A DNA stretch of 64,000 nt, taken from the NCBI GenBank assembly GCA_020161835.1, contig JAIUNL010000005.1, positions 62,001 through 126,000 on the forward strand, in the 5' to 3' direction. Below the pieces are notes generated by a model. It did not search any database, had not been told where the DNA came from, and worked only from the letters and a program-made list of their open reading frames with translations. Origin of the DNA: Bacteroidota bacterium (GTDB lineage: Bacteria > Bacteroidota > JABWAT01). The position numbers and the translations under genes are program-made. Positions 1-8,420 of this stretch are shown piece by piece (position 1 is the first letter of the stretch; each line of letters starts with the position of its first letter).

Positions 1-522
1 ACCTACTACCGTATAAATTCCTGCCAGGAAGACAAGAATAATTGCAGTGGTGTACACATCCCAGCCAAGCATGTGATTTAAAAGGAAACCGGCCGCAAAC
101 AGCATCACGGAGATTTTGGTGACGATGTAGGCAAATAAGGATATTGAGGTTAGGTAGACGCGGCTGCGGCGGTCATAACGGATTTCAAGGTATTCAGGAA
201 CGGTAAACACTCCCAGCCGGAGGAACACAGGGGCGACGAACCATCCCATTACAATAAGAATGAAAATGGCCATCCATTCGAAACTCCCGACTGCTAAACC
301 CCTGTTGGCTCCAGATCCGGCCAGGCCGAGGAAGTGTTCACTGGAAATATTTGTAGCAAACAAAGAAAACCCGATGGCAATCCAACCAACATTCCGTCCT
401 GCAAGAAAATAATCTACAGTAGTAGTATCCTTCCTGCGGGCGAAATAAAGTCCTATACCCAGTGTTACCACGAAGTACAGAAGAATTACCGATGAGTCTA
501 AAAAGCCGAAATTGTCAAACAC
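1..522 (-). CDS. Sodium/solute symporter (SSS family), N-terminal part, cut by window edge
   Basis: A 174-codon open frame runs off the left edge of the window. It begins at a GTG (520-522) with an AGGAA ribosome site a few bases upstream; no ATG lies near, which is why the start is easily missed. The protein has alternating hydrophobic segments and the family signature region ATNISSEHFLGLAGSGANRG (about residues 55-75), typical of sodium:solute symporters, particularly the sodium/glucose (SglT-like) branch, followed by VPEYLEIRYDRRSR. About one third of the usual 500-600 residues is present. These are inner-membrane secondary transporters that import sugars or other solutes with Na+; the substrate cannot be told from this part. 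Three palindromic boxes at 643-701 lie upstream and suggest repressor or activator control. Confidence 0.9.
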   Translation of the reverse strand, partial: MFDNFGFLDSSVILLYFVVTLGIGLYFARRKDTTTVDYFLAGRNVGWIAIGFSLFATNISSEHFLGLAGSGANRGLAVGSFEWMAIFILIVMGWFVAPVFLRLGVFTVPEYLEIRYDRRSRVYLTSISLFAYIVTKISVMLFAAGFLLNHMLGWDVYTTAIILVFLAGIYTVVG

Positions 523-583
523 AGTTTCCTACTTTTGGTTTGATTGCGATACGACTCCTTTTACACGAATCATGCCAAAATAG

Positions 584-637
584 TGGAAGCGGTTTTTTGA
601 CCTGTATGTGATGGAAATCAAAATGGAACGGCTTCCA
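584..637. repeat. Inverted repeat upstream of symporter
   Basis: TGGAAGCGGTT (584-594) faces AACGGCTTCCA (627-637), 11 bp with a single mismatch and a 32-base spacer. It sits between the palindromic boxes and the symporter start, so it may be a second regulator site or a 5' leader hairpin. Function is not shown. Confidence 0.45.
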
Positions 638-642
638 TTATT

Positions 643-701
643 ATTATCATTTTGATATGCATATCAGTTTGATAAGCCGTGTTGCATATCATTTTGATAT
701 G
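643..701. promoter_or_regulatory. Three tandem 17-bp palindromic operator-like boxes
   Basis: Three related 17-mers lie at 643-659, 660-676 and 685-701. The third is a perfect palindrome, CATATCATTTTGATATG, with 7-bp arms around TTT; the others differ from it at one to three positions. The first two abut exactly and the third is offset by 8 bases, giving centre spacings of 17 and 25 bp. This is the pattern of a dimeric DNA-binding regulator occupying several sites. The only gene start downstream is the symporter at 522, so that is the likely target. No regulator gene lies beside it. Confidence 0.65.
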
Positions 702-765
702 TTGTGACAAATTAGAGGTAGTTTTGACGATAGAAATATTGCGGATATAGATAGCCAGAAACAAA

Positions 766-798
766 AAAGTGCCCAAATTCAAACAATTTGGGCACTTT
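766..798 (-). terminator. Rho-independent terminator, minus strand
   Basis: A perfect 14-bp stem (766-779 with 785-798) with a 5-base loop is followed, on the minus strand, by a run of T (complement of 763-768). It lies downstream of the secreted-protein gene ending at 967 and upstream of the symporter operator region, so it should end the 6333-967 transcript. Confidence 0.85.
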
Positions 799-966
799 CA
801 AAAGAAAAGAAACGAAAAACACTTATTTAGCTTTAATTATTTCGGGTTGTTTTCTGTTTGGATGGTAAAATTTTGTTTCTGCCTTTTAAATTCAGCTTTC
901 ATTGACACCGTCAAACGCCGAGTTGTAAACATTAACAATTTACCATTAACCATTAATCCTTGACCA

Positions 967-3651
967 TTATTTCAGCAGTACTATTTTCCTGAATTCACTT
1001 TTCCCGGACTGACTCAGCCTCAGAAAATATAGTCCGGAAGAAAGTCCAGATCCATTGAGTTGAACAGACTTCTCCCCTGCCGGCTGAAAACCGCTTACCA
1101 GTTTTTTGACTTCCCTTCCGGTAACATCATATAGAATAAGAGAAACGAAACCGGAAACGGGCAGATGATACCGGATTGTGGTTTCAGGATTAAAAGGGTT
1201 TGGAAAGTTTGGGTGAAGAGTTAACTGATTTGGCATTTCTGTACCTTCAACCCCTTCAGACCAGGGCAGATAAGAAAACGTGTATGTCCAGGAAGCTAAA
1301 TTACGCCAGGCATTATCCAGATGATTCTGTCCCCATCTGAGTCCGCTTTCTCTTTTTCCGTTTGCATCCGCATCATAGATTACCCAATCAATTGGAATGG
1401 GCCAAACGTTGCATCCACCTGCACTACAGTGCGATTCAATGGCAAAAACGTTGTCGCCCGGATAAATTGAAGCCAGATCTACCCAGGAAATGCCCCATTC
1501 CAGAGTATAACCTTCAGAATCAACCTTCCATTCATATTCCACTGAAGATTGGGTATCAATTGTATTGCCGTTTTGTCCGTCAATAACCCGGGTCGAATTA
1601 AATCTGATGTGATAATCAGGTTTTTCTCCACGACGGAAGGATGTATGGTCGGCTCCATTATACTCATAAGCACCAAAAAAGAAATCAACTGCATCCTGAT
1701 CGTTGGTTGCAGTTGTTGAATCAGTAAAAACAATATCATCAACCACGTGTAAAGCAATGTTAAGGGAATCTTTTGAAAAATTGATCCAGATTTTAGCACT
1801 GAGGTCTTGATCACCACTATGATTTCCCAGTTCAGTTAAAACAGTTCCGGTTCCCAGTGACGACTTCATTTCCCAGGGATGAAACTGATTCCATTCGGAA
1901 AGTGAACCGTCTGCCTTGAATCCCAACCTTGATTCGGTTTGAACAAGCGGGACGAATCTCGCTGTGTTTTGTGCAGGTTCGGGCGAAACTCCAAAATAGG
2001 CTGAATCGGTATTTCCGTATTTGTCGCTGCAAAGTACAGCATACCAGAATTTCAGAACAGACTTTTCAACCGGGTAGTTGAAAAGGTGCTGAACTGATTC
2101 TGTACCTTCCGGAATTCCGGTTGCCAAAACTTTAACTGACTTGTCATTCAAACTGGTAATCGGGAATTCACTGTAAAAAACTGAATAAGTTTCACCACTT
2201 TCCCCGGGAACATCCTCCCAGATTGCATAATTCAGGCCGGTATCAACAGCTAATCCCATTACAGAGGGAATGATATCAGGCGGAATTACATCAAAGACTT
2301 CAAATCCAGTTCCGGTCATGAGATCCAGAATAAATTTGCCTGTGGCTTTAACCTCACTTCCCCATGGTTGGTTTTCATCACCATAAATCACAAATTCAAG
2401 ACGGATTTTCTTAATGTGAAACAAATCCAGACTGCCGTCATTGGTTTTCTCCAGAAGGGCAAACCCTTTATCTCCGGGTCTGAGATCCTGACTGTTTTTT
2501 TGAGTTGTCGCAAGTGGAAGCAAAATATATTGCCAGCCGGTCACCGAATCGAATTCAGCGTCAGCCACCGATTCCCACCATTCTGCAATTCCGTCCTTTT
2601 CATCTGCCAAGACGATTCTGAGCATGAACCGGTTTTTCAGAAGATTGGGTTCAAGTGTTTTTAAATAAAAAGCCAGACTCTGAAAAGTGCTTTGTGGTGC
2701 TGAACTCAATGAAACCGGTGCATCAAAAGTATGTTCAAGTGCCCCGTAACCTTCTGGCTTCTTCATTCCGGTGATCGAATAATCAATGAGCAGGGCACCC
2801 AAGCCTTCAACCGTATCCGCCGGTTCATCAGAAAGATTCAGAAAGCTTTTTCCGCCGGGACAGTCTGTACCGCCGCAATCGAACTCTGGCAAAGTAACCG
2901 TCCAGAAGGCTGGTTTGGTGACCGGATTGCTGGTTGTGTCTGACTGATGATCAAAAGTCAGCACAGGTTCAAACCTCTGCCCCAGAATCTGGATTTTATC
3001 AAGAAGAAAAGAACCGTTGGCGAGAACGGTATCGGGATAGTGGTAGGTTGAGTCAAGTTCATAAACAATGGCAACCTCCCACCCATAAACATTCCAGGGT
3101 TCCCAGATTCCGTTTTCATCAGATGACTGAGGGGGAAACTGCTCTTTTTCAAGAGGAATAATGATTTGCTGCCATGAATTCTGTGCAGAATCCAGAAAGG
3201 ATTCCATTTTATAGAGCCAACGGTCTTCTCCGGTTTCCTCAGTTTGCCGTTCTTTTAATTTAAATTCAAAATTCACTTTACCGGCTTTCGTTTTTGTGGA
3301 CGGAGCTAAATTCTTAATCCAAAAACTCAGAAACTTTCCGTTGGATAAATCATAATGACGAAAAGGCAATTCATTCATACCTGTTTGATGAATTTTCACA
3401 ACGTACCCACCCCAGCTGTCTTTGCAATAAATTTTATAATCAAATTTGAAAGAACCCTTTTTGTCAATCGATTCGGTTGATTTTGAAATTTCAAATTCTG
3501 AATAGGGCGGAACACAAAATTCGCAAATTCGTGAATCCCAGAAATAACTATTCAGATCGGTTGTACTGTCGAGGGGTGCCCAGACCCATTGGGCCGTTGA
3601 GGTTTGCCACCCTCCAATCAGCAAAAAAAAAGAGATAAGAAATTTTTTCAT
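967..3651 (-). CDS. Secreted carbohydrate-binding protein with type IX sorting domain (paralogue 1)
   Basis: The 894-residue product starts with a signal peptide (residues 1-20, cleaved after TAQ). Two related beta-rich segments follow (about 21-235 and 236-450), each with a sentence-like pattern of WQxIIxPL and FLLDKIQILG/FILDLMTG that resembles carbohydrate-binding galactose-binding-like folds. Next comes a fibronectin-III-like stretch (about 455-565), then a region like family-9 carbohydrate-binding modules (about 570-805; GDQDLSAKIWI, NDQDAVDFFFGAYEY, GYTLEWGISW), and a C-terminal domain (about 815-894) with FPNPFNPETTIRY and GLYFLRL, the type IX secretion signal. No catalytic motif is visible, so it is probably a surface or secreted glycan-binding protein. 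The start has an AAGG site and lies 9 bases after the stop of its paralogue, so the two are co-transcribed. Confidence 0.85.
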   Translation of the reverse strand: MKKFLISFFLLIGGWQTSTAQWVWAPLDSTTDLNSYFWDSRICEFCVPPYSEFEISKSTESIDKKGSFKFDYKIYCKDSWGGYVVKIHQTGMNELPFRHYDLSNGKFLSFWIKNLAPSTKTKAGKVNFEFKLKERQTEETGEDRWLYKMESFLDSAQNSWQQIIIPLEKEQFPPQSSDENGIWEPWNVYGWEVAIVYELDSTYHYPDTVLANGSFLLDKIQILGQRFEPVLTFDHQSDTTSNPVTKPAFWTVTLPEFDCGGTDCPGGKSFLNLSDEPADTVEGLGALLIDYSITGMKKPEGYGALEHTFDAPVSLSSAPQSTFQSLAFYLKTLEPNLLKNRFMLRIVLADEKDGIAEWWESVADAEFDSVTGWQYILLPLATTQKNSQDLRPGDKGFALLEKTNDGSLDLFHIKKIRLEFVIYGDENQPWGSEVKATGKFILDLMTGTGFEVFDVIPPDIIPSVMGLAVDTGLNYAIWEDVPGESGETYSVFYSEFPITSLNDKSVKVLATGIPEGTESVQHLFNYPVEKSVLKFWYAVLCSDKYGNTDSAYFGVSPEPAQNTARFVPLVQTESRLGFKADGSLSEWNQFHPWEMKSSLGTGTVLTELGNHSGDQDLSAKIWINFSKDSLNIALHVVDDIVFTDSTTATNDQDAVDFFFGAYEYNGADHTSFRRGEKPDYHIRFNSTRVIDGQNGNTIDTQSSVEYEWKVDSEGYTLEWGISWVDLASIYPGDNVFAIESHCSAGGCNVWPIPIDWVIYDADANGKRESGLRWGQNHLDNAWRNLASWTYTFSYLPWSEGVEGTEMPNQLTLHPNFPNPFNPETTIRYHLPVSGFVSLILYDVTGREVKKLVSGFQPAGEKSVQLNGSGLSSGLYFLRLSQSGKSEFRKIVLLK

Positions 3652-3660
3652 ATCTGCACC

Positions 3661-6333
3661 TTATTTCAGAAGCATCAGTTTTTGAACCTCCATTTTCCCG
3701 GCCTGACTCAGCTTGAGAAAATATAGTCCTGAAGCCAAACCCGATCCATTAAACTGAACCGACTTCTCCCCTTCAGGCTGAAAACCAGATACCAGTTTTT
3801 TGACTTCCCTGCCGGTAATATCATAAAGCGAAAGTGAAACAAAACCGGAAACAGGCAGATTGTACCTGATGGTTGTTTCTGGATTAAATGGATTTGGGTA
3901 GTTTGCGTGAAGAGTTAACCGGTTTGGCATTTCTGTATCTTCAACCCCGTCGCTGAGTGGTACATAAAGGAACGTATAGGTCCAGGATGCAACATTTTGC
4001 CATGCATTGTCCCATGGAACCTGTGCCCATCTTAATCCGCTTTCTCTGGAACCAGTTTCATCTGCATCATTAATAACCCAATCGATGGGAATCTGCCAGA
4101 AATCACACCAGTGATTGCTGCAAGATGAAACCTCAAATTTTTTGTCACCCGGATGCGTAAGAGCAAGATCAGCCCAGGAAATTTTCCATTCCAGATTATA
4201 CCCATCCGAAACCTTTTTCCATTGATAATCTGGTGAAGATGCCAACGTTATAGTTTGACCGTTTAGTCCATCTAAAACCCGGTTTGAGTTAAACATGAAA
4301 TGATAATCTGGTTTTTCACCCCGGGAATAGTTGCGGTGATCTGCCCCACGGTATTCATAAGCACCAAAAAAGAATTCAACTGCATCCTGATTGTAGGCGG
4401 CAGCCGTTGTATCGGTAAATACAATATTGTCAAAAACGTGAAGTGCAATGAATAAGGAATCATCCGAAAAATTGATCCAGATTTTTGCACTGAGATCCTG
4501 ATCACCGTCATTCGATCCAAGTTGGGTAATAATTGTTCCTGTTCCGTTAGAAGGTTTCATGTCCCACGGTTGTAACCTGCTCCATTCTGAAAGATCACCA
4601 TCTGCCTGAAAACCAAAAGAAGTTTCAGAAAGAACAATGGGTACTGGTCTTGCATCATTTTCTGTCGGTCCCAAAGAAGAACTGAACTGAGTTGAATCTA
4701 CATTCCCAAATCGGTCAGTACAAAGTATGGCATACCAGAATTTCTGCTGGATTGAGTTAACGGGATAGACGAAACGGTGTTCGACCAATTGTGTTTCTTC
4801 CGGAATTCCTGTGGCAACGACCCTGACCGAAAAATCAGTTAAATCAGTAATCGGCTTTTCTGACCAGAATATGGTATATTTCTCTCCCACTTCATCCGGA
4901 GTATCTTCCCAAAGTATCAGATTCTTACCAATTTCCAGAGCTGTCGCAGTGATATTTCCAGGGCCGGCAGGCGGATCACCACGTTCAATCAACTGAAATC
5001 CGCTGCCAGTCATCAGGTCAAGAATGAATTTTCCTGATGCAATCACATCAGGACCCATTGGCTCGGGTGCAGTTCGAAGTACATTAAGAGACAGCCTTAG
5101 CTTTTTTATTCGGCCAGGGTTAAAGATTCCGTCATTCTGCTCACCTTTTTGAGCCCATCCCCGATCACCCGGCCGAAGTTCTACCCATGGCTTTTTTGCA
5201 GATTCAAAAGGAAGTTGGATGTATTGCCACCCGGTTACCGTATCAAACTCTGCATCCGCAACCGAACTCCAGCATTCCAGTTTTCCGTCGGCTTCATCAA
5301 AAAGCTCAACACGGAGCATAAACCGGTTTTTCAACTGATTGGCTTCAAGTGTTTTCAGATAGAAGACCAGCATTTTATATTCACCATCCACACTGGGATA
5401 ATAATTGACAGGTTCCTTGAAAACGTGTTCCAGTTCTGCAAATCCACCCCAGTCCTGAGAACAAACCACTGCATAATCAACTTTTAAAGCACCGGCTCCC
5501 TGAACCGTGTCAGAAGTTTCATTGGTCAGAATCAAATGTCGTTTCCCGGCATCCGGATCAAAAGACATGTCATTGAGCAGCCAGGTTGCCTCTTTCCGGT
5601 TCAGATCATTGGTGGTATCTGCCTGATTATCAAACGACATAAGTGGTTCATACCGTTGCCCCAGAATCTGGATTTTATCCATCAGAAAAGAACCGGTTGC
5701 AGTGGGTGGCTCTGTGGAATTCCCTGCCGAAATATACACAACTGCAATTTCCCAGCCGTAAATATTCCAGGGTTCCCATTCTCCGTTTTCATCATTTGCC
5801 TGTGCAGAAAAATGCCATTGATCCAATGGAACTATTATTTGCTGCCAGTTTCCTGCCGGTGCATCCAGGATCGGCCCTGCATTATAGAGCCACCGGTCTT
5901 CGCCGGTATCAGCATGACGTTTTTCCTTCAGTTTAAATTCAAAATTAACATCACCCGGCTGATCTTTCACCGGTTGGCCGGTCACTTTGATCCAGAAACT
6001 GATATACTTCCCGTTTGAAAGATCATAATGTCCGTCTCTGCCTAAAACAGATAAGTCATTGAAATGGGCACGAACAACATATCCACCCCAGAAATCGTAG
6101 GCTTCAACATGGTACTTTATATTGAATGCCCCATTGCCGTCAACAGATTCGGTTGTGTCAGAAATGGTACAGTACGAATTAATTCCGTTTGCAAAAAATC
6201 CAACATCTCTTGTGGATGGAAGGTAAGTTTCGTCAGCAGCCTGACCTTTATTGAGGGGTGCCCAAACCCATTGGGCAGATGCGGAAAATGAAAAAAGAAA
6301 AAGAAAAAAGGATGGTATTACCCACTTTTTCAT
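3661..6333 (-). CDS. Secreted carbohydrate-binding protein with type IX sorting domain (paralogue 2)
   Basis: The 890-residue product has the same architecture as the neighbour at 967-3651: signal peptide (1-21, ending SASAQ), mature N-terminus WVWAPL in both, two CBM-like segments, a fibronectin-III-like linker, a family-9 CBM-like region and the FPNPFNP sorting domain. The open frame extends 35 codons upstream to 6438, but the ATG at 6331-6333 is chosen because it has a GAGG site five bases away and starts a proper signal peptide. The pair clearly arose by tandem duplication. The role is inferred as extracellular glycan binding; type IX substrates are exported through the outer membrane and often anchored on the surface. 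I see no hydrolase residues. Confidence 0.85.
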   Translation of the reverse strand: MKKWVIPSFFLFLFSFSASAQWVWAPLNKGQAADETYLPSTRDVGFFANGINSYCTISDTTESVDGNGAFNIKYHVEAYDFWGGYVVRAHFNDLSVLGRDGHYDLSNGKYISFWIKVTGQPVKDQPGDVNFEFKLKEKRHADTGEDRWLYNAGPILDAPAGNWQQIIVPLDQWHFSAQANDENGEWEPWNIYGWEIAVVYISAGNSTEPPTATGSFLMDKIQILGQRYEPLMSFDNQADTTNDLNRKEATWLLNDMSFDPDAGKRHLILTNETSDTVQGAGALKVDYAVVCSQDWGGFAELEHVFKEPVNYYPSVDGEYKMLVFYLKTLEANQLKNRFMLRVELFDEADGKLECWSSVADAEFDTVTGWQYIQLPFESAKKPWVELRPGDRGWAQKGEQNDGIFNPGRIKKLRLSLNVLRTAPEPMGPDVIASGKFILDLMTGSGFQLIERGDPPAGPGNITATALEIGKNLILWEDTPDEVGEKYTIFWSEKPITDLTDFSVRVVATGIPEETQLVEHRFVYPVNSIQQKFWYAILCTDRFGNVDSTQFSSSLGPTENDARPVPIVLSETSFGFQADGDLSEWSRLQPWDMKPSNGTGTIITQLGSNDGDQDLSAKIWINFSDDSLFIALHVFDNIVFTDTTAAAYNQDAVEFFFGAYEYRGADHRNYSRGEKPDYHFMFNSNRVLDGLNGQTITLASSPDYQWKKVSDGYNLEWKISWADLALTHPGDKKFEVSSCSNHWCDFWQIPIDWVINDADETGSRESGLRWAQVPWDNAWQNVASWTYTFLYVPLSDGVEDTEMPNRLTLHANYPNPFNPETTIRYNLPVSGFVSLSLYDITGREVKKLVSGFQPEGEKSVQFNGSGLASGLYFLKLSQAGKMEVQKLMLLK

Positions 6334-6644
6334 AAAAACCTCAGGAATATGTTGGAAATGATTGCGGATGTAAGGATAAATGATCTTCTGGTTTTGGACC
6401 AACAGTGAGCATTTGTGTAAATGTAAACACAATTTCATCTTTTATCAACCTGTTTTATTAATATTTTATTATTGTCCAGAGAAATACCTGGTCCCGCATA
6501 TTGCGCAGAAGACGCAGATCAGGACAACTATTAATTGCAAACTTCCGGGTAAATCTGTGTAATCATTTAACCCGGCAAGTTCTCTTGCTTGGGCGCGGGT
6601 GAAACGCATTTCCTACCTATTGGGCTATAAACCAGTCTGAATTC

Positions 6645-6855
6645 AGTTAACCATTAATCATTCACCATTAACCATTATACACTTACCATTTACCATTAAT
6701 CATTCACCATTATCCATTAACCCTATTTTCATTCCGTGTAAATCCGTGTTATCCGCGGGAAAATCGAATTTTCACACGTCGGGGTTAAAAACCAGTCTGA
6801 CTTCCGTTTACCATTTACCATTAATCATTCACCATTATCCATTAACCATTGCTCC
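6645..6855. repeat. Degenerate 7-bp-period CCATTAA repeats
   Basis: Units such as TTAACCA, TTCACCA, TTTACCA and TTAATCA are chained in two blocks (about 6645-6725 and 6808-6855), split by an unrelated stretch. The same wording recurs at about 926-966. Unit variation and the lack of unique spacers exclude CRISPR. Function is unknown. Confidence 0.6.
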
Positions 6856-6858
6856 AAA

Positions 6859-6889
6859 TTGGTATTTAAACTGATTCAGATTAACTTTG
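6859..6889 (+). promoter_or_regulatory. Bacteroidota-type promoter of the kinase gene
   Basis: TTG at 6859-6861 is followed after exactly 20 bases by TAACTTTG (6882-6889), matching the TTG/TTTG-N19-21-TAnnTTTG form used by the Bacteroidota primary sigma factor. It ends 27 bases before the ATG at 6917. Confidence 0.65.
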
Positions 6890-6916
6890 ACTGAACAAAA
6901 TGTCTAGTAAATATCT

Positions 6917-8389
6917 ATGAAACGCCAAAAATTGAGTTCTGAAAGAAAATACAGGTTTGAATTCAGGCATATCACGATTCTTTTTGTAATCCTGATTGCC
7001 TTTCAATTGATTTTGTCTTTTGTGCATAAGGCGTCACTTAAAACGTTTCTGACCAATTATTCTGAGAAAACTGAAAAAGATTACGTTAACCAGATTGCGA
7101 CCCAAACAACGTCTACCCTGAATTTTCTGATTAAAAACGGAAAGCACCTTCCACCCGAACGTCAGAAGGAAATTGTTACTGCAATTAACCTGACGATGCA
7201 ACCCAATAAGGCAAATCCGGCTTTTAAAGAAATGTGTATTCTTATTCAGTCAGGCGAGTCATATACAATTATTGATCAGGCTGATGTTTTGGTCGGATTT
7301 ATCCAGAACCCTGATACAATTTTACCGCCCCCAAAAATTGATCATCCCCGGGCTTTAAAACTGATCAACGAAAAAGGAAAAGAACTGCTCGCAAAAAACG
7401 AAATGTTTTCTTTGCTGGAACGTGACAAATATCTTCACATTCTTTTTCCCTTTAATGTTGAAAATTACGTTGCAGGAATCATTTATTTTAAAATGCAACC
7501 TGATTTTTCTGCTTTTACCCGTGAAATCATTGCCAGTTACGACGAAACTACAATCATTTATCTTTCAATTATTCTCCTTGGTCTTCTTGCTATGTACTAC
7601 ATTGCAACCTACACGGCTGTTGAACGTGATGAAGCCCAGGAAGCATTAATGGAAGAACATGAACAGCATCTTCGTGAGCAGATTATCCATGAAAAAGAAT
7701 CTTTATTCACTAAACGGATTTATCACACCCATCATAAAGCTGAAAAAGTGATGGGGTTTATTAAAGAAGACATCCGGTCGCTCACGCCAGCCAATACTGA
7801 AGAAATCAAATCAAGGGTCACCCGGTATTCCAATTTTATGTCACGGGTAATTTATGACATGAAATGGTACGACCCCCCAATTCATACCATCAGAAGTATG
7901 ATTTTTAACACTCAGGTTAACGACATCATCAGATTCATTGTTGATCATATTTTTCTGCGGATTTCTGCAATCAATCATCAGGTTGCCTATCAGCTTGACC
8001 TTGATCCGGCCATGCCTGCTGTACATATTAATGAATATGTGATCTGGGAAATTATTGAACCCGTTATTCAAAACAGCATCGATCATGGTGGTGATTCTGA
8101 ATTGCTGATCAGAATTCAGACACGGTTCATTCCTTCAGAAAAAAGAGGAATCATTACGATTGAAGACAATGGACTTGGAATCAGTTCTGACTTGCTTGAA
8201 AAAGACAACAGTGGTGTAAAGAAAATTTTCCATGAAAATGTGACGACTAAGAATGTAGAGGGACAAAACTCAGGTTACGGATGTTATATTGCCTGGCAAC
8301 TTGCAACACAACGTTGTGGGTGGATAATGGATGCACAAAATGTTGAATCCGGTGGATGCCGGTTCACCTTTGAAATCCCTTTTTCCTGA
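6917..8389 (+). CDS. Membrane sensor histidine kinase with divergent dimerisation region
   Basis: The 490-residue product has one transmembrane helix at about 18-37, an extracytoplasmic sensor of about 170 residues, a second helix at about 212-233, then a helical cytoplasmic part and a C-terminal HATPase domain. The ATP-binding boxes are visible: N box EIIEPVIQNSIDHG (378-391), G1 DNGLG (417-421) and G2 GYGCYIA (453-459). The usual SHELRTPL-type H box is absent; histidines at 270, 272 and 273 (YHTHHKAEKV) are the only candidates for the phosphorylated residue. It is the first gene of a signalling set, 31 bases ahead of the hybrid kinase, and a sigma-54 response regulator closes the set. Signal unknown. 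Confidence 0.85.
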   Translation: MKRQKLSSERKYRFEFRHITILFVILIAFQLILSFVHKASLKTFLTNYSEKTEKDYVNQIATQTTSTLNFLIKNGKHLPPERQKEIVTAINLTMQPNKANPAFKEMCILIQSGESYTIIDQADVLVGFIQNPDTILPPPKIDHPRALKLINEKGKELLAKNEMFSLLERDKYLHILFPFNVENYVAGIIYFKMQPDFSAFTREIIASYDETTIIYLSIILLGLLAMYYIATYTAVERDEAQEALMEEHEQHLREQIIHEKESLFTKRIYHTHHKAEKVMGFIKEDIRSLTPANTEEIKSRVTRYSNFMSRVIYDMKWYDPPIHTIRSMIFNTQVNDIIRFIVDHIFLRISAINHQVAYQLDLDPAMPAVHINEYVIWEIIEPVIQNSIDHGGDSELLIRIQTRFIPSEKRGIITIEDNGLGISSDLLEKDNSGVKKIFHENVTTKNVEGQNSGYGCYIAWQLATQRCGWIMDAQNVESGGCRFTFEIPFS

Positions 8390-8420
8390 TTATCTTTAAA
8401 GAAAACAAGAGCTTCCAACT

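Larger units (their letters stand above)
523..966. other. Intergenic region with operator boxes, inverted repeat and terminator
   Basis: No gene is supported here. From left to right it holds an 11-bp inverted repeat with one mismatch (584-594 and 627-637), three 17-bp palindromic boxes (643-701), a strong hairpin terminator (766-798), and a short run of degenerate CATTAAC-like repeats (about 926-966). It separates the symporter from the secreted-protein pair, both transcribed leftwards. Confidence 0.7.
6334..6916. other. 583-bp gap with heptamer-like repeats and a promoter
   Basis: No gene is supported. The gap between divergent genes contains short degenerate repeats: CCATTAACCATTTACC-like runs at about 6645-6725 and 6808-6850, and phrases of the GTGTAAATCCGTGTTATCCGCGG and GCGCAGAAGACGCAGA kinds at about 6493-6560 and 6730-6762. 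A near-duplicate phrase (ACCAGTCTGA at about 6631 and 6791) shows the block is itself partly doubled. The right end carries the kinase promoter. Confidence 0.6.

Noticed and set aside
769..963. 64-codon frame on the + strand
   Set aside because: It begins inside the terminator hairpin and runs through repeat DNA; no ribosome site and no protein-like pattern.
5536..6018. 160-codon frame on the + strand
   Set aside because: It lies wholly opposite the secreted-protein gene, whose signal peptide, domains and paralogue are clear; it is an antisense shadow.
6645..6855. Possible CRISPR array
   Set aside because: Units are seven bases, degenerate, and have no constant repeat or unique spacers; no cas gene is near.
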